A stretch of 64,000 nt of DNA from positions 1,701,001 to 1,765,000 of the forward strand of contig CP064984.1 in NCBI GenBank assembly GCA_016699615.1, in the 5' to 3' direction. Position numbers and translations under genes: made by a program. This DNA is from Sphingobacteriales bacterium. Lineage in GTDB: Bacteria; Bacteroidota; Bacteroidia; Chitinophagales; JADIYW01. Numbering within the stretch: the first letter of the stretch is position 1; every line of letters starts with the position of its first letter. Positions 25,734 to 35,440 of this stretch are shown one piece after another. The notes under the pieces were generated by a model, which saw only the letters and a program-made list of their open reading frames with translations, was not told where the DNA came from and made no database searches.

Positions 25734-28700
25734 ATGTATTTTTATTGTATGTGTCTGCCAAATAAAATATATTTTATTTTGTTATTGTCATGTTTGTGTT
25801 TTTGTTTGCTATATTCATCAGACAACTTACAGCAAGCACAAGAATGGATAGAAACAGAAAGATATAAAGAAGCATTAGATGCATACGCTACAATGAGCCC
25901 AAGTGCAGGAAGAGATCTAGGTATTTTAATTTGTAAATTTGAATTAAAGAAATATGATAATATAGAATCAGAAATTAAGACGCTTATAGATAACGTAAAT
26001 AAATCTGAACCACATCTATATGTTGCGGCACAAATGTTATATGCAAAATATTTGGTAAATACATCAAGGTATGAAGATGCATTGAAAATTATCAATAAAA
26101 TTAAAACTAATGATAATTATTATTTAGGTGAGAAGTATAATTTACTTGCATTAATGGAAATGAATGAAAATAAATTTGAACTTTCTAATCAATATTATGC
26201 TCAAGCTCTAAAATATTTATCTATATCAAAAGAAAGAAAATATGTGATAAAAAAAGGCCTTGTATATAACAACAAAGCTGCAAGTTATTTTTATCAATCA
26301 GATTTTGACAATGCTGAGCAATGGTACCAAAAAGCATTACATGAGTATGAGAAATTTCCGACAGCATGCAGAGCAAAAATTGCAAAGACAAACTATAATC
26401 TAGCTATTATTTTGTATGAAAAAAATCAAAATTATGAGTCATTAAAACTATTAGAGAAAGCATTGGCTATATATAAATCAGTGTATGGTGAGCAGCATTC
26501 AACTGTAGCAGAATGTTATGGAATGTTGGGTAGTGTTTATTTATATTTTAATCAATTGGATAAGGCAATTGATTATTTTAATAAAGACAGAAATATTTGT
26601 ATTAATATCTATGGTGAGCAAAATTTGAACGTAGCATTTTCGTACTTAGATTGTGGAATGGTCTATAATCAATTAAAAGATTATCAATTAGCAAAACAAA
26701 ATTTAGAAAAATCTTTGTCTATACGAAGAGCTTTTTTAGATGAAAATCATGAAGATATTGTAGAAAACTATCTTGAATTAATCAACGCATATATTGGCTT
26801 GAATGATATAAATCAAGCAAAAGTATTGTGTAATAAAGTACTAAGTATTGAACAGAAACTACAAGAAAACGTATCTATTCGCAAGGCAGAAGTGTATATG
26901 TATTTAGGTATGATATCTAAAAATGAAAAAAAATACACAGAAGCAATTAATTATATCAAAAAGTCTGATGCTTTATTTATACAATTACTTGGAAAAAATC
27001 ACAAATACCATAACACACTATATTTATTGCTTTCAGAAATTGAATTTGAACAAGAAAATATAAGTCAAGCTATAAACTATGCAGTTGCTTCATTTCCATA
27101 TGATAAAAAATGATTTGTTTGAAAATATATTATCAAAGCTACAAGTGTATCAATTGCAGTTTTACAAAAACAAATATTCAAATCAATATTGGGACAATGT
27201 TTTAGATACTTTGAAACAAAAAATAAATGTATTAAGAAAAGAAAATAATTTCTATTTCGGAGAGAAGTCATCATTGAATAAAGCTGATATTATTTCAAAG
27301 GTTTGTCTTTTTGCAACTGAGTTGACATTCAATTTATTTCAAAACAGTTATAAGAAAAAATACATAGATGACGCATTCTTTTTTATAGAATACAATAAAG
27401 CAAACGCACTATTGCAAAAACAAGAATTTGTTACAAACAAACAGATTGATAAGAATAGTTTAAAAATACTAAATGATATTTTGAATAAAACAAGCGAACT
27501 AAATCAATTGGATAAGAACTTAGCATCAAATAAAAAGAAGTATGCAAACTTGGAACATGAACTAATTCAACTAAAAGAAAAGTATGAACTAATACAACAA
27601 AAGAATGAAACAAAATCAGAAAAAATAAATCAAAATATTTCTATAGCCAAATTACAGCAAAAACTAAAACGCGATGAAGTGTATATCACATATTTAGAGA
27701 ACGAAGCAGCAATTTTTAGAATTGCAGTAAGCAAAAATGATATGTTGTTTTCTAAATTAATTGATAAACAAAAAATTAATAAGTATGTAACAGAATTAAA
27801 CAATAGCATACAATCTAAGAATGTAAATACAAAACTTGCACAACTATTGTATGACGTAATTCTGCCAAATAAAATCATAGAAGACAAAAAACAAATTATT
27901 TTTTCTGCTGATGGCTTTCTACATCAACTACCATTTGATGTATTGCAGAATAAAGAAAAAAAATACTTGATAGAAAACTACAGCACAAAATATACATTCT
28001 CATCAAACATATATTTTAATGAATATAATACACATAAGTTTATTTACAATAATAATGTATTGGCTATTGCACCGGAATATGATAATACGAAATATGCAAC
28101 ATTACAGAATGTTGAGGAAATAAATGCAATTAAAAAATATTTTACCACCAAGCCATTGTTGAAACAAGATGCAACAAAGAACAATTATTACAAGTTTGCA
28201 AAAGCATACAGAAACATACATTTAGCTGCACATACTTATATAGATAGTATTGTGCCATTGCAATCTTCTATTGTATTGTACGATGCTAAAAGCGCAGATA
28301 AGTGTTGTTATCTTAATTTAGAAGATTTAATGAGAAATCAAATTTGTGCAGATTTGGTTGTGCTAAGTGCATGTGATGGTAGTTTTGGAAAACAAAATAA
28401 AGGTGAAGGTGTACTTAATTTTGCTTGGGCAATTCATTATGCTGGCGCAAATAATGTATTAATATCACAGTGGAAAGCAGCAGATAAAGCAACACAAACT
28501 TTGATGCAGAAATTTTATGAGAGATTGAGTAAGAATATTCCGATTTCTGATGCATTGCAACAAACAAAGCTAGACTATATGAAAAACGCAGACGCAATTG
28601 GAAGAGAACCATATTATTGGTCGAATTTTATTGTATATGCCACCATGAATACTTATAAATTTAATTTCAGATATTTATATTTCGCTTTATCTTTACTGTT

Positions 28701-28746
28701 GATAGTGTTTATTATAATTTACATTGTCAAAACTAAACGTAAATAA
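25734..28746 (+). CDS. TPR-CHAT domain protein with C-terminal membrane anchor; frameshift near 27105-27110
   Basis: Caspase-HetF-associated (CHAT) cysteine-protease-like protein. Two overlapping frames, 25734-27113 (459 residues) and 27079-28746 (555 residues), together make the usual order: signal peptide, TPR array, helical linker, CHAT, membrane helix. Removing one A from the A6 run at 27105-27110 joins them as ...FPYDK-NDLFENIL..., giving about 1003 residues. TPR units fill residues about 140-440 (for example AAQWYQKALHEYEKF-like and LEKALAIYKSVYGEQHSTVA). The catalytic dyad is present: His in HLAAHTY (codon 28231-28233) and Cys in LSACDGSFG (codon 28372-28374). A C-terminal hydrophobic helix with a basic tail (KTKRK) ends the protein. 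Substrate unknown. The next gene starts on the base after the stop. Confidence 0.88.
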
Positions 28747-29850
28747 ATGCACGCTCCAGTAGAATATCATTTTTTAGAACATCCAATTGAAGATGTAAAA
28801 CTAGATGATATGCTTGCTGATGGATATTTTAGAACAGGCAATTACCTACTAAAAACAAGAGTATTGCTGTACAATCAAGATATATATAATCTATTTCATA
28901 TTAGGTACGAAATGGATAAATATGATTTTCCTAAAAGCATGAAAAAGTTGCTGCGAAAAAATAAAGAGAAATTCTATTCAGAAATAAAGAAATTTAAAAA
29001 TACAAAAGAAAAAGAAGTGCTCTTTTGGCATCATAAAGAAAGATTTGTTGGTTCAAGCACCATGTCATTAGAACAATATCTTTTTGATTATGATGAAACA
29101 AGAAAATTCAACACACACGAAATAAATATATATGACAAAGATACAGATGAATTAGTAGCATACAGTATTTTTGATATAGGAAAAAATAGTATTGCAAGTA
29201 TTTTAGGTATTTTCAACAAAGATTATTCAAAATATAGTTTGGGTTTGTATTCTATGTTGTTAGAAGTTGAGTTTGCAAAAGAAAATAATTTTACATATTA
29301 CTATCCAGGCTACATTGCAGATAAACCTTCACCATTTAATTATAAAATAAGGTTGGGCAATGACGTAGATTACTGTGATTGGTTTTCGCTCACTTGGAAA
29401 AAACTAAACAATACAGATGAACTCTATAAAATGTGTGATTATTATAGAGAACAATTAGGCAGAGCAGAAAATTGGCTACAGCAACATAAAATTCCATATA
29501 GAAAAACCAAGCATCCATATTATTATATGAAGTATTACTATCCACAAAGTAATTGCTTATCATCAATAGAACAATTGCTGATTGAGGATTTTACGACACC
29601 AAATACATATATTATTGTAGAGTATCATGCAGTGTTTGATAAAATTGTTTTATCTGCTGTGGAGCCACACTATTTAGAACAACAAGTCAATATTGATTTT
29701 AAAGATATTTTAGTTGATGATGTATGGCAAAATCTATTGTTATACATTTATCCAAACTATTATATAGAAGATGAATACGAGTTGTTAGAAGTCTTTTTGC
29801 AAACAAAATATAAATTAATAACACATAAAAACAAGAAAAATAATGAGTAA
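28747..29850 (+). CDS. Arginyl-tRNA-protein transferase (ATE/Bpt)-like protein
   Basis: A 367-residue protein resembling aminoacyl-tRNA-protein transferases, which add Arg or Leu to the N-terminus of proteins in N-degron pathways. The GNAT-type core is recognisable: THEINIYDKDTDELVAYSIF, then SLGLYSMLLEVEFAKENNFT, YYYPGYIADKPSPFNYKIRL. The N-terminal Cys cluster of eukaryotic ATE1 is absent (LEHPIEDVKLDDMLADGYFR instead, close to bacterial forms). The C-terminal 130 residues are family-poor. It starts immediately after the CHAT gene stop and overlaps the transporter gene by eight bases, so all three are translationally coupled. Which amino acid it transfers cannot be read from the sequence. 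Confidence 0.82.
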   Translation: MHAPVEYHFLEHPIEDVKLDDMLADGYFRTGNYLLKTRVLLYNQDIYNLFHIRYEMDKYDFPKSMKKLLRKNKEKFYSEIKKFKNTKEKEVLFWHHKERFVGSSTMSLEQYLFDYDETRKFNTHEINIYDKDTDELVAYSIFDIGKNSIASILGIFNKDYSKYSLGLYSMLLEVEFAKENNFTYYYPGYIADKPSPFNYKIRLGNDVDYCDWFSLTWKKLNNTDELYKMCDYYREQLGRAENWLQQHKIPYRKTKHPYYYMKYYYPQSNCLSSIEQLLIEDFTTPNTYIIVEYHAVFDKIVLSAVEPHYLEQQVNIDFKDILVDDVWQNLLLYIYPNYYIEDEYELLEVFLQTKYKLITHKNKKNNE

Positions 29851-30862
29851 TACTTTCCAAGATAACTTTAAGCAAATTGTTTTCTTTATCATAATTATAT
29901 GTTTGTCTATTTTACTATTCATTCCACTTAAGGTCATCTTTGCAGGATTTTTAGGCGCAGTTACATTATATATAATCAATATCGGATTTCTACAAAAATT
30001 AAACCTAAAAATAAAAAATATATATGTATCAAGTATTATTGTGCTTGTTGTAAATGTTGTGGTAATGATTGTTCCTTTAATACTTGCATCAATAATTATA
30101 ATACCAAAGTTGAGTGGAATTATCAATCAATCAGGAGAATTTATTACAGGTATCAAAAAAATATTACACGAAGTTGAAACAAGATTCTCAATTGAGATTC
30201 TATCAACAAAGAATTTTGAGAAAATCCCAAGCATAGTTTCAGATACACTTCCAGATATTTTAGGCAGTGTAAGTTCCTTTGTATTAAACATTGGAACCAT
30301 GTTTTTTATATTATATTTTATGTTAATTAACTCAAAAAATTTAGGCAGAAGCATAAAAAGACTAATACCATTAAAACCAACAAATATTAATACAATTACA
30401 ACTGAAACAAAGAGCATCATCAAATCATATGCAATTGGTATTCCAGTTATTTCAGCATGTCAAGGTGTTATTGCATCTATTGGTTATTGTATTTTCGATG
30501 TACCAGATTTCATTTTTTGGGGTTTTCTTACTGCAATTGTTGCCGTTATTCCATTTGTAGGTACATCATTAATTGCAGTACCAATGATTGCTTATCTATT
30601 TTCAATTGGTGAAATAAATAATGGAATTGGACTATCACTATATTATGTATTATTAGTAATGAACGTAGATAATCTATTGCGATTGGTTTTGCTCAAAGCA
30701 TTTGCCAATATACATCCATTGGTTACCATGCTTGGCGTTATTGTTGGTCTTAAATTATTCGGATTTATTGGACTAATTTTTGGCCCATTATTAGTATCGT
30801 ACTTTATTCTACTAATAAAAATTTATAATATTGAGTTTTCAGAAATTCCAAGAAGAAGTTAG
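29843..30862 (+). CDS. AI-2E family transporter (PerM/UPF0118 type)
   Basis: A 339-residue polytopic membrane protein with about seven to eight helices. The family signature is at about residues 225-300: FWGFLTAIVAVIPFVGTSLI, then MNVDNLLRLVLLKAFANIHP, LVTMLGVIVGLKLFGFIGLI and FGPLLVSYFI. Members are proposed exporters of autoinducer-2, or Na+/Li+-H+ antiporters; the substrate here is unknown. It is the last gene of the CHAT-transferase-transporter unit and its stop overlaps that of the convergent flippase by three bases. Confidence 0.92.
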   Translation: MSNTFQDNFKQIVFFIIIICLSILLFIPLKVIFAGFLGAVTLYIINIGFLQKLNLKIKNIYVSSIIVLVVNVVVMIVPLILASIIIIPKLSGIINQSGEFITGIKKILHEVETRFSIEILSTKNFEKIPSIVSDTLPDILGSVSSFVLNIGTMFFILYFMLINSKNLGRSIKRLIPLKPTNINTITTETKSIIKSYAIGIPVISACQGVIASIGYCIFDVPDFIFWGFLTAIVAVIPFVGTSLIAVPMIAYLFSIGEINNGIGLSLYYVLLVMNVDNLLRLVLLKAFANIHPLVTMLGVIVGLKLFGFIGLIFGPLLVSYFILLIKIYNIEFSEIPRRS

Positions 30863-32298
30863 CGAATGCCTGTTTCTAGCGTAAGTAAATCTTTATTAAT
30901 TATTCCAAAAATTATGGCGCTAATGCCTACAATAACCAAATAAAATGAGCTTCTTAAAGCAATGCTAAAAAATGAAGGATCATTAAATTTATAATTCAAG
31001 TACAATATCGAAAATATTGATAATGCAATAAATAACATCATTTTAATTACTTTTATATAATTAATTTTTAGTGCTAAGTTTTTAAATATATAAATACTGT
31101 AAACAAACAATACAAACAGTTGAGTGAAGAGTGTAGCTTGTGCAGCACCAACAGCACCAGACTTTTTAATCAATACATAATTAAAAATAATATTGAGTAA
31201 TACAGCAATGGCAAGTGTTGGCAGCATTACTCTAAAACTTTCTTTTGCAGTAAGTAATGTGCCTAAAACATACAACAAACCAATAGGAATAAAATTTAGA
31301 ATAAGCCAAGAAAATACTTTTGCAGAATATGCTTGGTTGCTATGGTATAATAACTTCATAATATCATCAGCCTGAAAATAAAACAAACCAACAACAGCAA
31401 CTATAATGACTAATATAATGTTTAATGAAGGAAACAGAATTTCTTTCAAATTTTTATATTGAGCAATATAGTATGAAAATATAGGAAGTAAAATTACACT
31501 AAACAAATAGCCAATATTATTAATAGATTCAATAATACGATAACCTTGAGCATAAATTCCAGTTTCAGTTCTACCACTCATTTGCTCAAGCATTACACCA
31601 TCAATTCTATAGTATGTTGTCATTAAGAAATAAGCAATAGCATATGGTGCACTTGTTTTAATTATAGAGAATAATTTGTCTATAGAAATTGTGAATTTTA
31701 ATTTATCACCTAAGCGTAGCGAAATAATTAAGCATATAATAAATGTAATGGCATATGCAAATAACTGAGCTAATGTAAAATTTAGAATGGTAAGTTCTAT
31801 ATTCGTTTTGCCCCAAATTAATAAAGCACAAAAGAATATCATCAATAATTTATCTAACACAGATAATAAACTATCAGTAACAAAATATTGATGCGCAGAT
31901 ACATTAGAACGAAGGTATATTATAAACGACAATAAAAAATGATTGATGATAATAACATACAAAAATGAAAAGTTTGTATAGCCTAATGGATATGCAAAAC
32001 TAACACATGCTATGATGTATAAAACAAATAAAATAGTTTTGAATAATAAGATATTTGGCAACAAATCATTGAGTTTACGCACATCAGTAGCAACATTTCT
32101 TGCATTGTAATTTTGCAAACCAAAATCTAATAAAATCTGAAAAAGATAGGTAAAATTAAATACAGCAAAATAAATTCCATACTCACTTTCGTGTAATTTA
32201 TTTTGAACGCTTCTGTCGATACCAAACACCCAACATGGCCTCACCTAAAAATTGACAAATACAAGAAAGATGACATTAAAGAGAAATGATTTTCTCAA
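30859..32298 (-). CDS. Polysaccharide flippase (Wzx/MOP family); in-frame TAG near the N-terminus
   Basis: Membrane protein that would move lipid-linked sugars across the inner membrane. The open frame begins at a GTG (32242-32244), giving 461 residues that start at RPCWVFGIDRSVQN, inside the first helix region of the family (homologues read ...LNLLIKPFWIFGIDR). In the same frame upstream the translation is MRKSFLFNVIFLVFVNF from a TTG at 32296-32298, then TAG at 32245-32247. Reading the TAG as a hydrophobic residue restores a normal 479-residue flippase, so I give the full span. About 12-14 hydrophobic helices follow (for example GIYFAVFNFTYLFQILLDFG). The restored start overlaps the upstream gene by 23 bases. 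Confidence 0.82.
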
Positions 32299-32686
32299 AA
32301 TTTGAATATATTTTTAGTTGCAACAAACCATCTGGCATAAAATAATTGATGTAAGTTTTATTATCAATTTTAAATAAAATATACGATTGCTTGTCTTTAA
32401 AATAGACATCACCATTTATTTCACTACCATCTTTTAAGTACCATTTGTAATAAACTGGATTATTCGCACCAACAATTGGCGTAGCAATACTATCTTTTAT
32501 ATAACCAAAAAATTGTTGGTATTTGCCAACAGGCAAATCTACATGGGCAAATTGTGTACTACTATTTAGAATAAACATATCTGTTTGCGTTACAATTTTT
32601 TCGATAATATTATAAGGCAGTTTTTGTTGTGCCATTCCACCAAAAACGAAAAACAGAAGTAATATTGAAAATATTATATGTTTCAT
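32276..32686 (-). CDS. Exported hypothetical protein
   Basis: A 136-residue protein with a signal peptide (about residues 1-19, cleaved after GGMAQ). The mature part has a beta-rich pattern with FAHVDLPVGKYQQFFGYIKD, YYKWYLKDGSEINGDVYF and YINYFMPDGLLQLKIYSNF. I do not recognise a family. It lies four bases downstream of the aminotransferase gene and its end overlaps the restored start of the flippase, so it belongs to the cyclophilin-aminotransferase-flippase transcription unit. Periplasmic or outer-membrane location is likely. Confidence 0.75.
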   Translation of the reverse strand: MKHIIFSILLLFFVFGGMAQQKLPYNIIEKIVTQTDMFILNSSTQFAHVDLPVGKYQQFFGYIKDSIATPIVGANNPVYYKWYLKDGSEINGDVYFKDKQSYILFKIDNKTYINYFMPDGLLQLKIYSNFEKIISL

Positions 32687-32690
32687 GTTG

Positions 32691-33878
32691 CTAATATACG
32701 TTATTTAATGCATCTAAAATGATGCCACAACTTACTCTAATTTCAGCTTCTGTAATAATTAATGGTGGTGCAATTCTCATGCAATTATTGGCGAATAAAA
32801 ACCAGTCAGTTATCAACCCATTATTCAAACAATGTTGAATTACTTTCTGTAAATTATCAAAGTTATCTAAATGTACAGCCATCATCAAGCCAGAATGTGT
32901 TATCTTATTGATAGCATGGTGTTGCAATAATTCTAAAAATAAGTTTGCTTTTTCATTCGCTAAACGATATAGTTTTTCTTGCTCTATCGTTTGTACGCAT
33001 GCCAATGCAGCAGCACAACAAACGGCATTTCCACCAAATGTAGTAATATGTCCAAGAACAGGCTCATGTGTCAAACTATGCATGATATTTTTATTAGCAA
33101 TAAAACATCCAATTGGCATGCCACCACCTAAGCCTTTTGCAAGCAATAGTATATCTGGAATAATATCTAACTGTTCAAAAGCAAAAAATGTTCCTGTGCG
33201 ACCACAACCAGTTTGTATCTCATCAATAACTAATAATGTTTTTGTTTCATCGCACTTTTTCCTTAGTGCTTGCATATACATTTTATCTGGTACAGTTATT
33301 CCACTTTCAGCCTGGACAGGTTCCATAAATATTGCTGCAGTTTTTTCTGTAATCAGATTTAAGTCATCAATATTATTGTATCTTATTTTTTTTGTATTGG
33401 GTAATAATGGTCTGAATGCTGCGCTAAAATATTCATCGCCAATCAACGATAAAGCACCTTGTGTACTACCATGATAGCTATTGTAGCAAGACATTATCTC
33501 ATACTTTCCAGTATATCTTTTGGCTAATTTCATAGCACCTTCAGTAGCTTCTGTACCACTATTTGTAAAGTACACATTGTTTAATGTATTAGGCAACAGT
33601 TGCGTAAGAAAATTTGCCAATGCCACTTGTGGTGCTTGTATGTATTCGCCATAGACCATAGTATGCATATAGGTTTGTGCTTGCTCTTGAATAGCACTGA
33701 CTACGTTTGGGTGGCAATGTCCTAAATTGCTTACCGAAATACCAGCAATTAAATCAATATATTTTTTTCCAGCTGTGTCATAGATGTATATACCATTGGC
33801 TTTTGCTACTTCAATACCCAAAGGTTGCTCTGATGTTTGAGCAACATGTTGTAGAAATAGCTGGCGTTGTGTTGGCAT
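32691..33878 (-). CDS. Class III pyridoxal-phosphate aminotransferase (acetylornithine/aspartate aminotransferase family)
   Basis: A 395-residue PLP-dependent enzyme of the ornithine/acetylornithine aminotransferase class. Motifs: DLIAGISVSNLGHCHPNVVS, VYFTNSGTEATEGAMKLAKR, NSYHGSTQGALSL, IFMEPVQAESGITVPDKMYM, LLVIDEIQTGCGRTGTFFAF with the cofactor Asp, and LLAKGLGGGMPIGCFIA with the Schiff-base Lys. No arginine-biosynthesis genes are adjacent, so the substrate is open; an omega-aminotransferase or lysine/ornithine role is possible. One base separates it from the cyclophilin gene upstream. Confidence 0.9.
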   Translation of the reverse strand: MPTQRQLFLQHVAQTSEQPLGIEVAKANGIYIYDTAGKKYIDLIAGISVSNLGHCHPNVVSAIQEQAQTYMHTMVYGEYIQAPQVALANFLTQLLPNTLNNVYFTNSGTEATEGAMKLAKRYTGKYEIMSCYNSYHGSTQGALSLIGDEYFSAAFRPLLPNTKKIRYNNIDDLNLITEKTAAIFMEPVQAESGITVPDKMYMQALRKKCDETKTLLVIDEIQTGCGRTGTFFAFEQLDIIPDILLLAKGLGGGMPIGCFIANKNIMHSLTHEPVLGHITTFGGNAVCCAAALACVQTIEQEKLYRLANEKANLFLELLQHHAINKITHSGLMMAVHLDNFDNLQKVIQHCLNNGLITDWFLFANNCMRIAPPLIITEAEIRVSCGIILDALNNVY

Positions 33879-33879
33879 A

Positions 33880-34638
33880 TTATTCTTCTATAATGCTTAC
33901 TTTAAGCATTCTTATGTCTGTAGTTGGTCTATCGTATGGGTCACGTGGCGCATTGACAATCTTTTCTACAATATCCAAGCCTTCTACTGTTTCTCCAAAT
34001 ACTGTGTATTGCATGTCTAACATTGGTGTGCCACCTATTTCAGTATACACTTTTCTTTGTTCATCAGTCCAAGAGTTGCTTGTTCTGCTACCTAAAGTAT
34101 TTAATTCTACGTCATTAAATTTTTTACCTACTACAATGTAAAATTGTGTACTCGATGATGCTTTTTGTGGATTTCCATCTCTTGCAGCTGCCAACGCACC
34201 TTTTTTGTGAATGATGTCTTTGCTAAATTCTGCTGGTACTTTGTATGGTAAGCCACCCATGCCTAATCTTTGTCCTGGCACAGCATTTTTAGATTGTGGG
34301 TCGCCACCTTGTATCATAAATTCAGGAATTACTCTATGAAATAGTGTGCTATCTAAAACGCCGTCTTTTACTATTTTTATAAAGTTTTCTTTGTGCAATG
34401 GTGTTTCATTGTATAATTTCAATTTGATGTTGCCCATTGTTGTTTCTATAAGTACATAAGTGTTCTCTGGTGCTTTTTTTATTTCTGGTGCTTCCATTTT
34501 TGGTGTATTTTCAATTTGTTGATTAGTAATTGCCGTTGTTTTTGTTTTTACTTTTTTTGATTTTGTCTTTTTCCCTTTTGCATAGCTAACATTTAGAATA
34601 AGCATAGCTATAATTAATAGTGTACTAATTTTTTTCAT
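33880..34638 (-). CDS. Exported cyclophilin-type peptidyl-prolyl cis-trans isomerase
   Basis: A 252-residue foldase with a signal peptide (about 1-20) and a Lys/Thr-rich spacer (about 21-50), then a cyclophilin domain at about 65-250. Active-site motifs are VLIETTMGNIKLKLYNETPL, HKENFIKIVKDGVLDSTLFH (the FHRVIPEFMIQGGD stretch carries the catalytic Arg, Phe and Gln) and SSSTQFYIVVGKKF. A Bacteroidota-typical insertion contains SWTDEQRKVYTEIGGTPMLD. It would assist proline isomerisation of exported proteins in the periplasm. It is two bases from the preceding hypothetical gene. Confidence 0.95.
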   Translation of the reverse strand: MKKISTLLIIAMLILNVSYAKGKKTKSKKVKTKTTAITNQQIENTPKMEAPEIKKAPENTYVLIETTMGNIKLKLYNETPLHKENFIKIVKDGVLDSTLFHRVIPEFMIQGGDPQSKNAVPGQRLGMGGLPYKVPAEFSKDIIHKKGALAAARDGNPQKASSSTQFYIVVGKKFNDVELNTLGSRTSNSWTDEQRKVYTEIGGTPMLDMQYTVFGETVEGLDIVEKIVNAPRDPYDRPTTDIRMLKVSIIEE

Positions 34639-34640
34639 AA

Positions 34641-34988
34641 TCAGATATTTTTAATGTAATCAATAATGCATTTTTTTAATAATATTTCTTGTTGCTCGTG
34701 TGTAAGTTTGGGCATACTTCTATTGTATTCGAAGTGTAACCAACCATCAGCATCTTTTCCTGTTGGTGTATAATAATTTTCTTTGCTTAGTAAAGAACAT
34801 ACGCCAACATGTATAATGTCTTGTTTTTGTTCTTTTGAAAATTTTGTTTCATTAAATCCTAATTCTCTATGTCCAATGATGAAAAGCATAGAAGATAAAT
34901 CTGGTATTTTTTGAAATTTATTTTCGAAAAAAGCAGTTACATCTTTCCAAGCAATTTCATCAAATTGCAAATCCAATACATTCTCCAT
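34641..34988 (-). CDS. Conserved hypothetical protein (Bacteroidota)
   Basis: A 115-residue cytoplasmic protein without signal peptide or membrane helix. The pattern IGHRELGFNETKFSKEQKQD, IIHVGVCSLLSKENYYTPTG and KDADGWLHFEYNRSMPKL is one I recognise as widespread in Bacteroidota hypothetical proteins, but I know no function. It heads the transcription unit that continues with the cyclophilin, aminotransferase and flippase genes. The ATG is preceded at five bases by TATTTTTG. Confidence 0.85.
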   Translation of the reverse strand: MENVLDLQFDEIAWKDVTAFFENKFQKIPDLSSMLFIIGHRELGFNETKFSKEQKQDIIHVGVCSLLSKENYYTPTGKDADGWLHFEYNRSMPKLTHEQQEILLKKCIIDYIKNI

Positions 34989-34993
34989 ACTTA

Positions 34994-35001
34994 CAAAAAT
35001 A
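34994..35001 (-). promoter_or_regulatory. -7 promoter element TATTTTTG before the conserved hypothetical gene
   Basis: Minus-strand TATTTTTG fits TAnnTTTG and ends five bases before the ATG at 34988. Confidence 0.5.
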
Positions 35002-35194
35002 AAAAAATAAATATAATAAGGCTTTACGTTATAAATAATTAACTAAACTAAAAAAATTAGCATAGGATGAGTAAAATGATATTTTAATAATGCATAAATA
35101 TTAGTAAAAGAGTGATGAAATTAGTTATATAGTTTATTGATTATTTGTGTTGTCTGATTTTTTATGTAATTTTATACTTATCTAAACTATATTT

Positions 35195-35440
35195 ATGAAA
35201 ATTGCAGATAACGATAATACATTAATAGATAGTTATTATTCTCTGATAAAAAATTTGAGTGCAGATAACAAACTAGAATTAATTGCTAAACTTTCAAAAT
35301 CGTTAAGAAGTACAGAAAAGTTAAATAAATCTTCATGGAAATCCTTATATGGTTCTATGGAATTAGATGAACCTATTGAAGATTTTATTACTGAGTTAAA
35401 AAAAGATAGAAGTTTTATTAAGAAAGCTATTAAGTTTTGA
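35195..35440 (+). CDS. Putative antitoxin of a VapBC-like module
   Basis: An 81-residue protein directly upstream of a PIN-domain toxin. The N-terminal part (LIDSYYSLIKNLSADNKLEL, then IAKLSKSLRS) is helical, and the C-terminal part (SWKSLYGSMELDEPIEDFI, then ELKKDRSF) resembles the toxin-wrapping tail of short antitoxins (LYG...R pattern) paired with PIN toxins. DNA-binding type is not clear; no AbrB or ribbon-helix-helix motif is obvious. Its stop (TGA, 35438-35440) overlaps the toxin start, the usual arrangement for coupled expression. Confidence 0.8.
   Translation: MKIADNDNTLIDSYYSLIKNLSADNKLELIAKLSKSLRSTEKLNKSSWKSLYGSMELDEPIEDFITELKKDRSFIKKAIKF

Noticed and set aside
27079..28746. CHAT half as an independent gene starting at 27079
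   Set aside because: The helical linker and TPR region normally belong to the same polypeptide as CHAT, the overlap lies at an A run, and other one-base changes in the window make a frame error likelier.
4109..32247. Reassignment of TAG to an amino acid
   Set aside because: TAG serves as the normal terminal stop of several genes here (for example the PKD-domain gene at 15616-15618, the transporter at 30860-30862 and marR at 57851-57853), and the two internal TAGs replace different expected residues.
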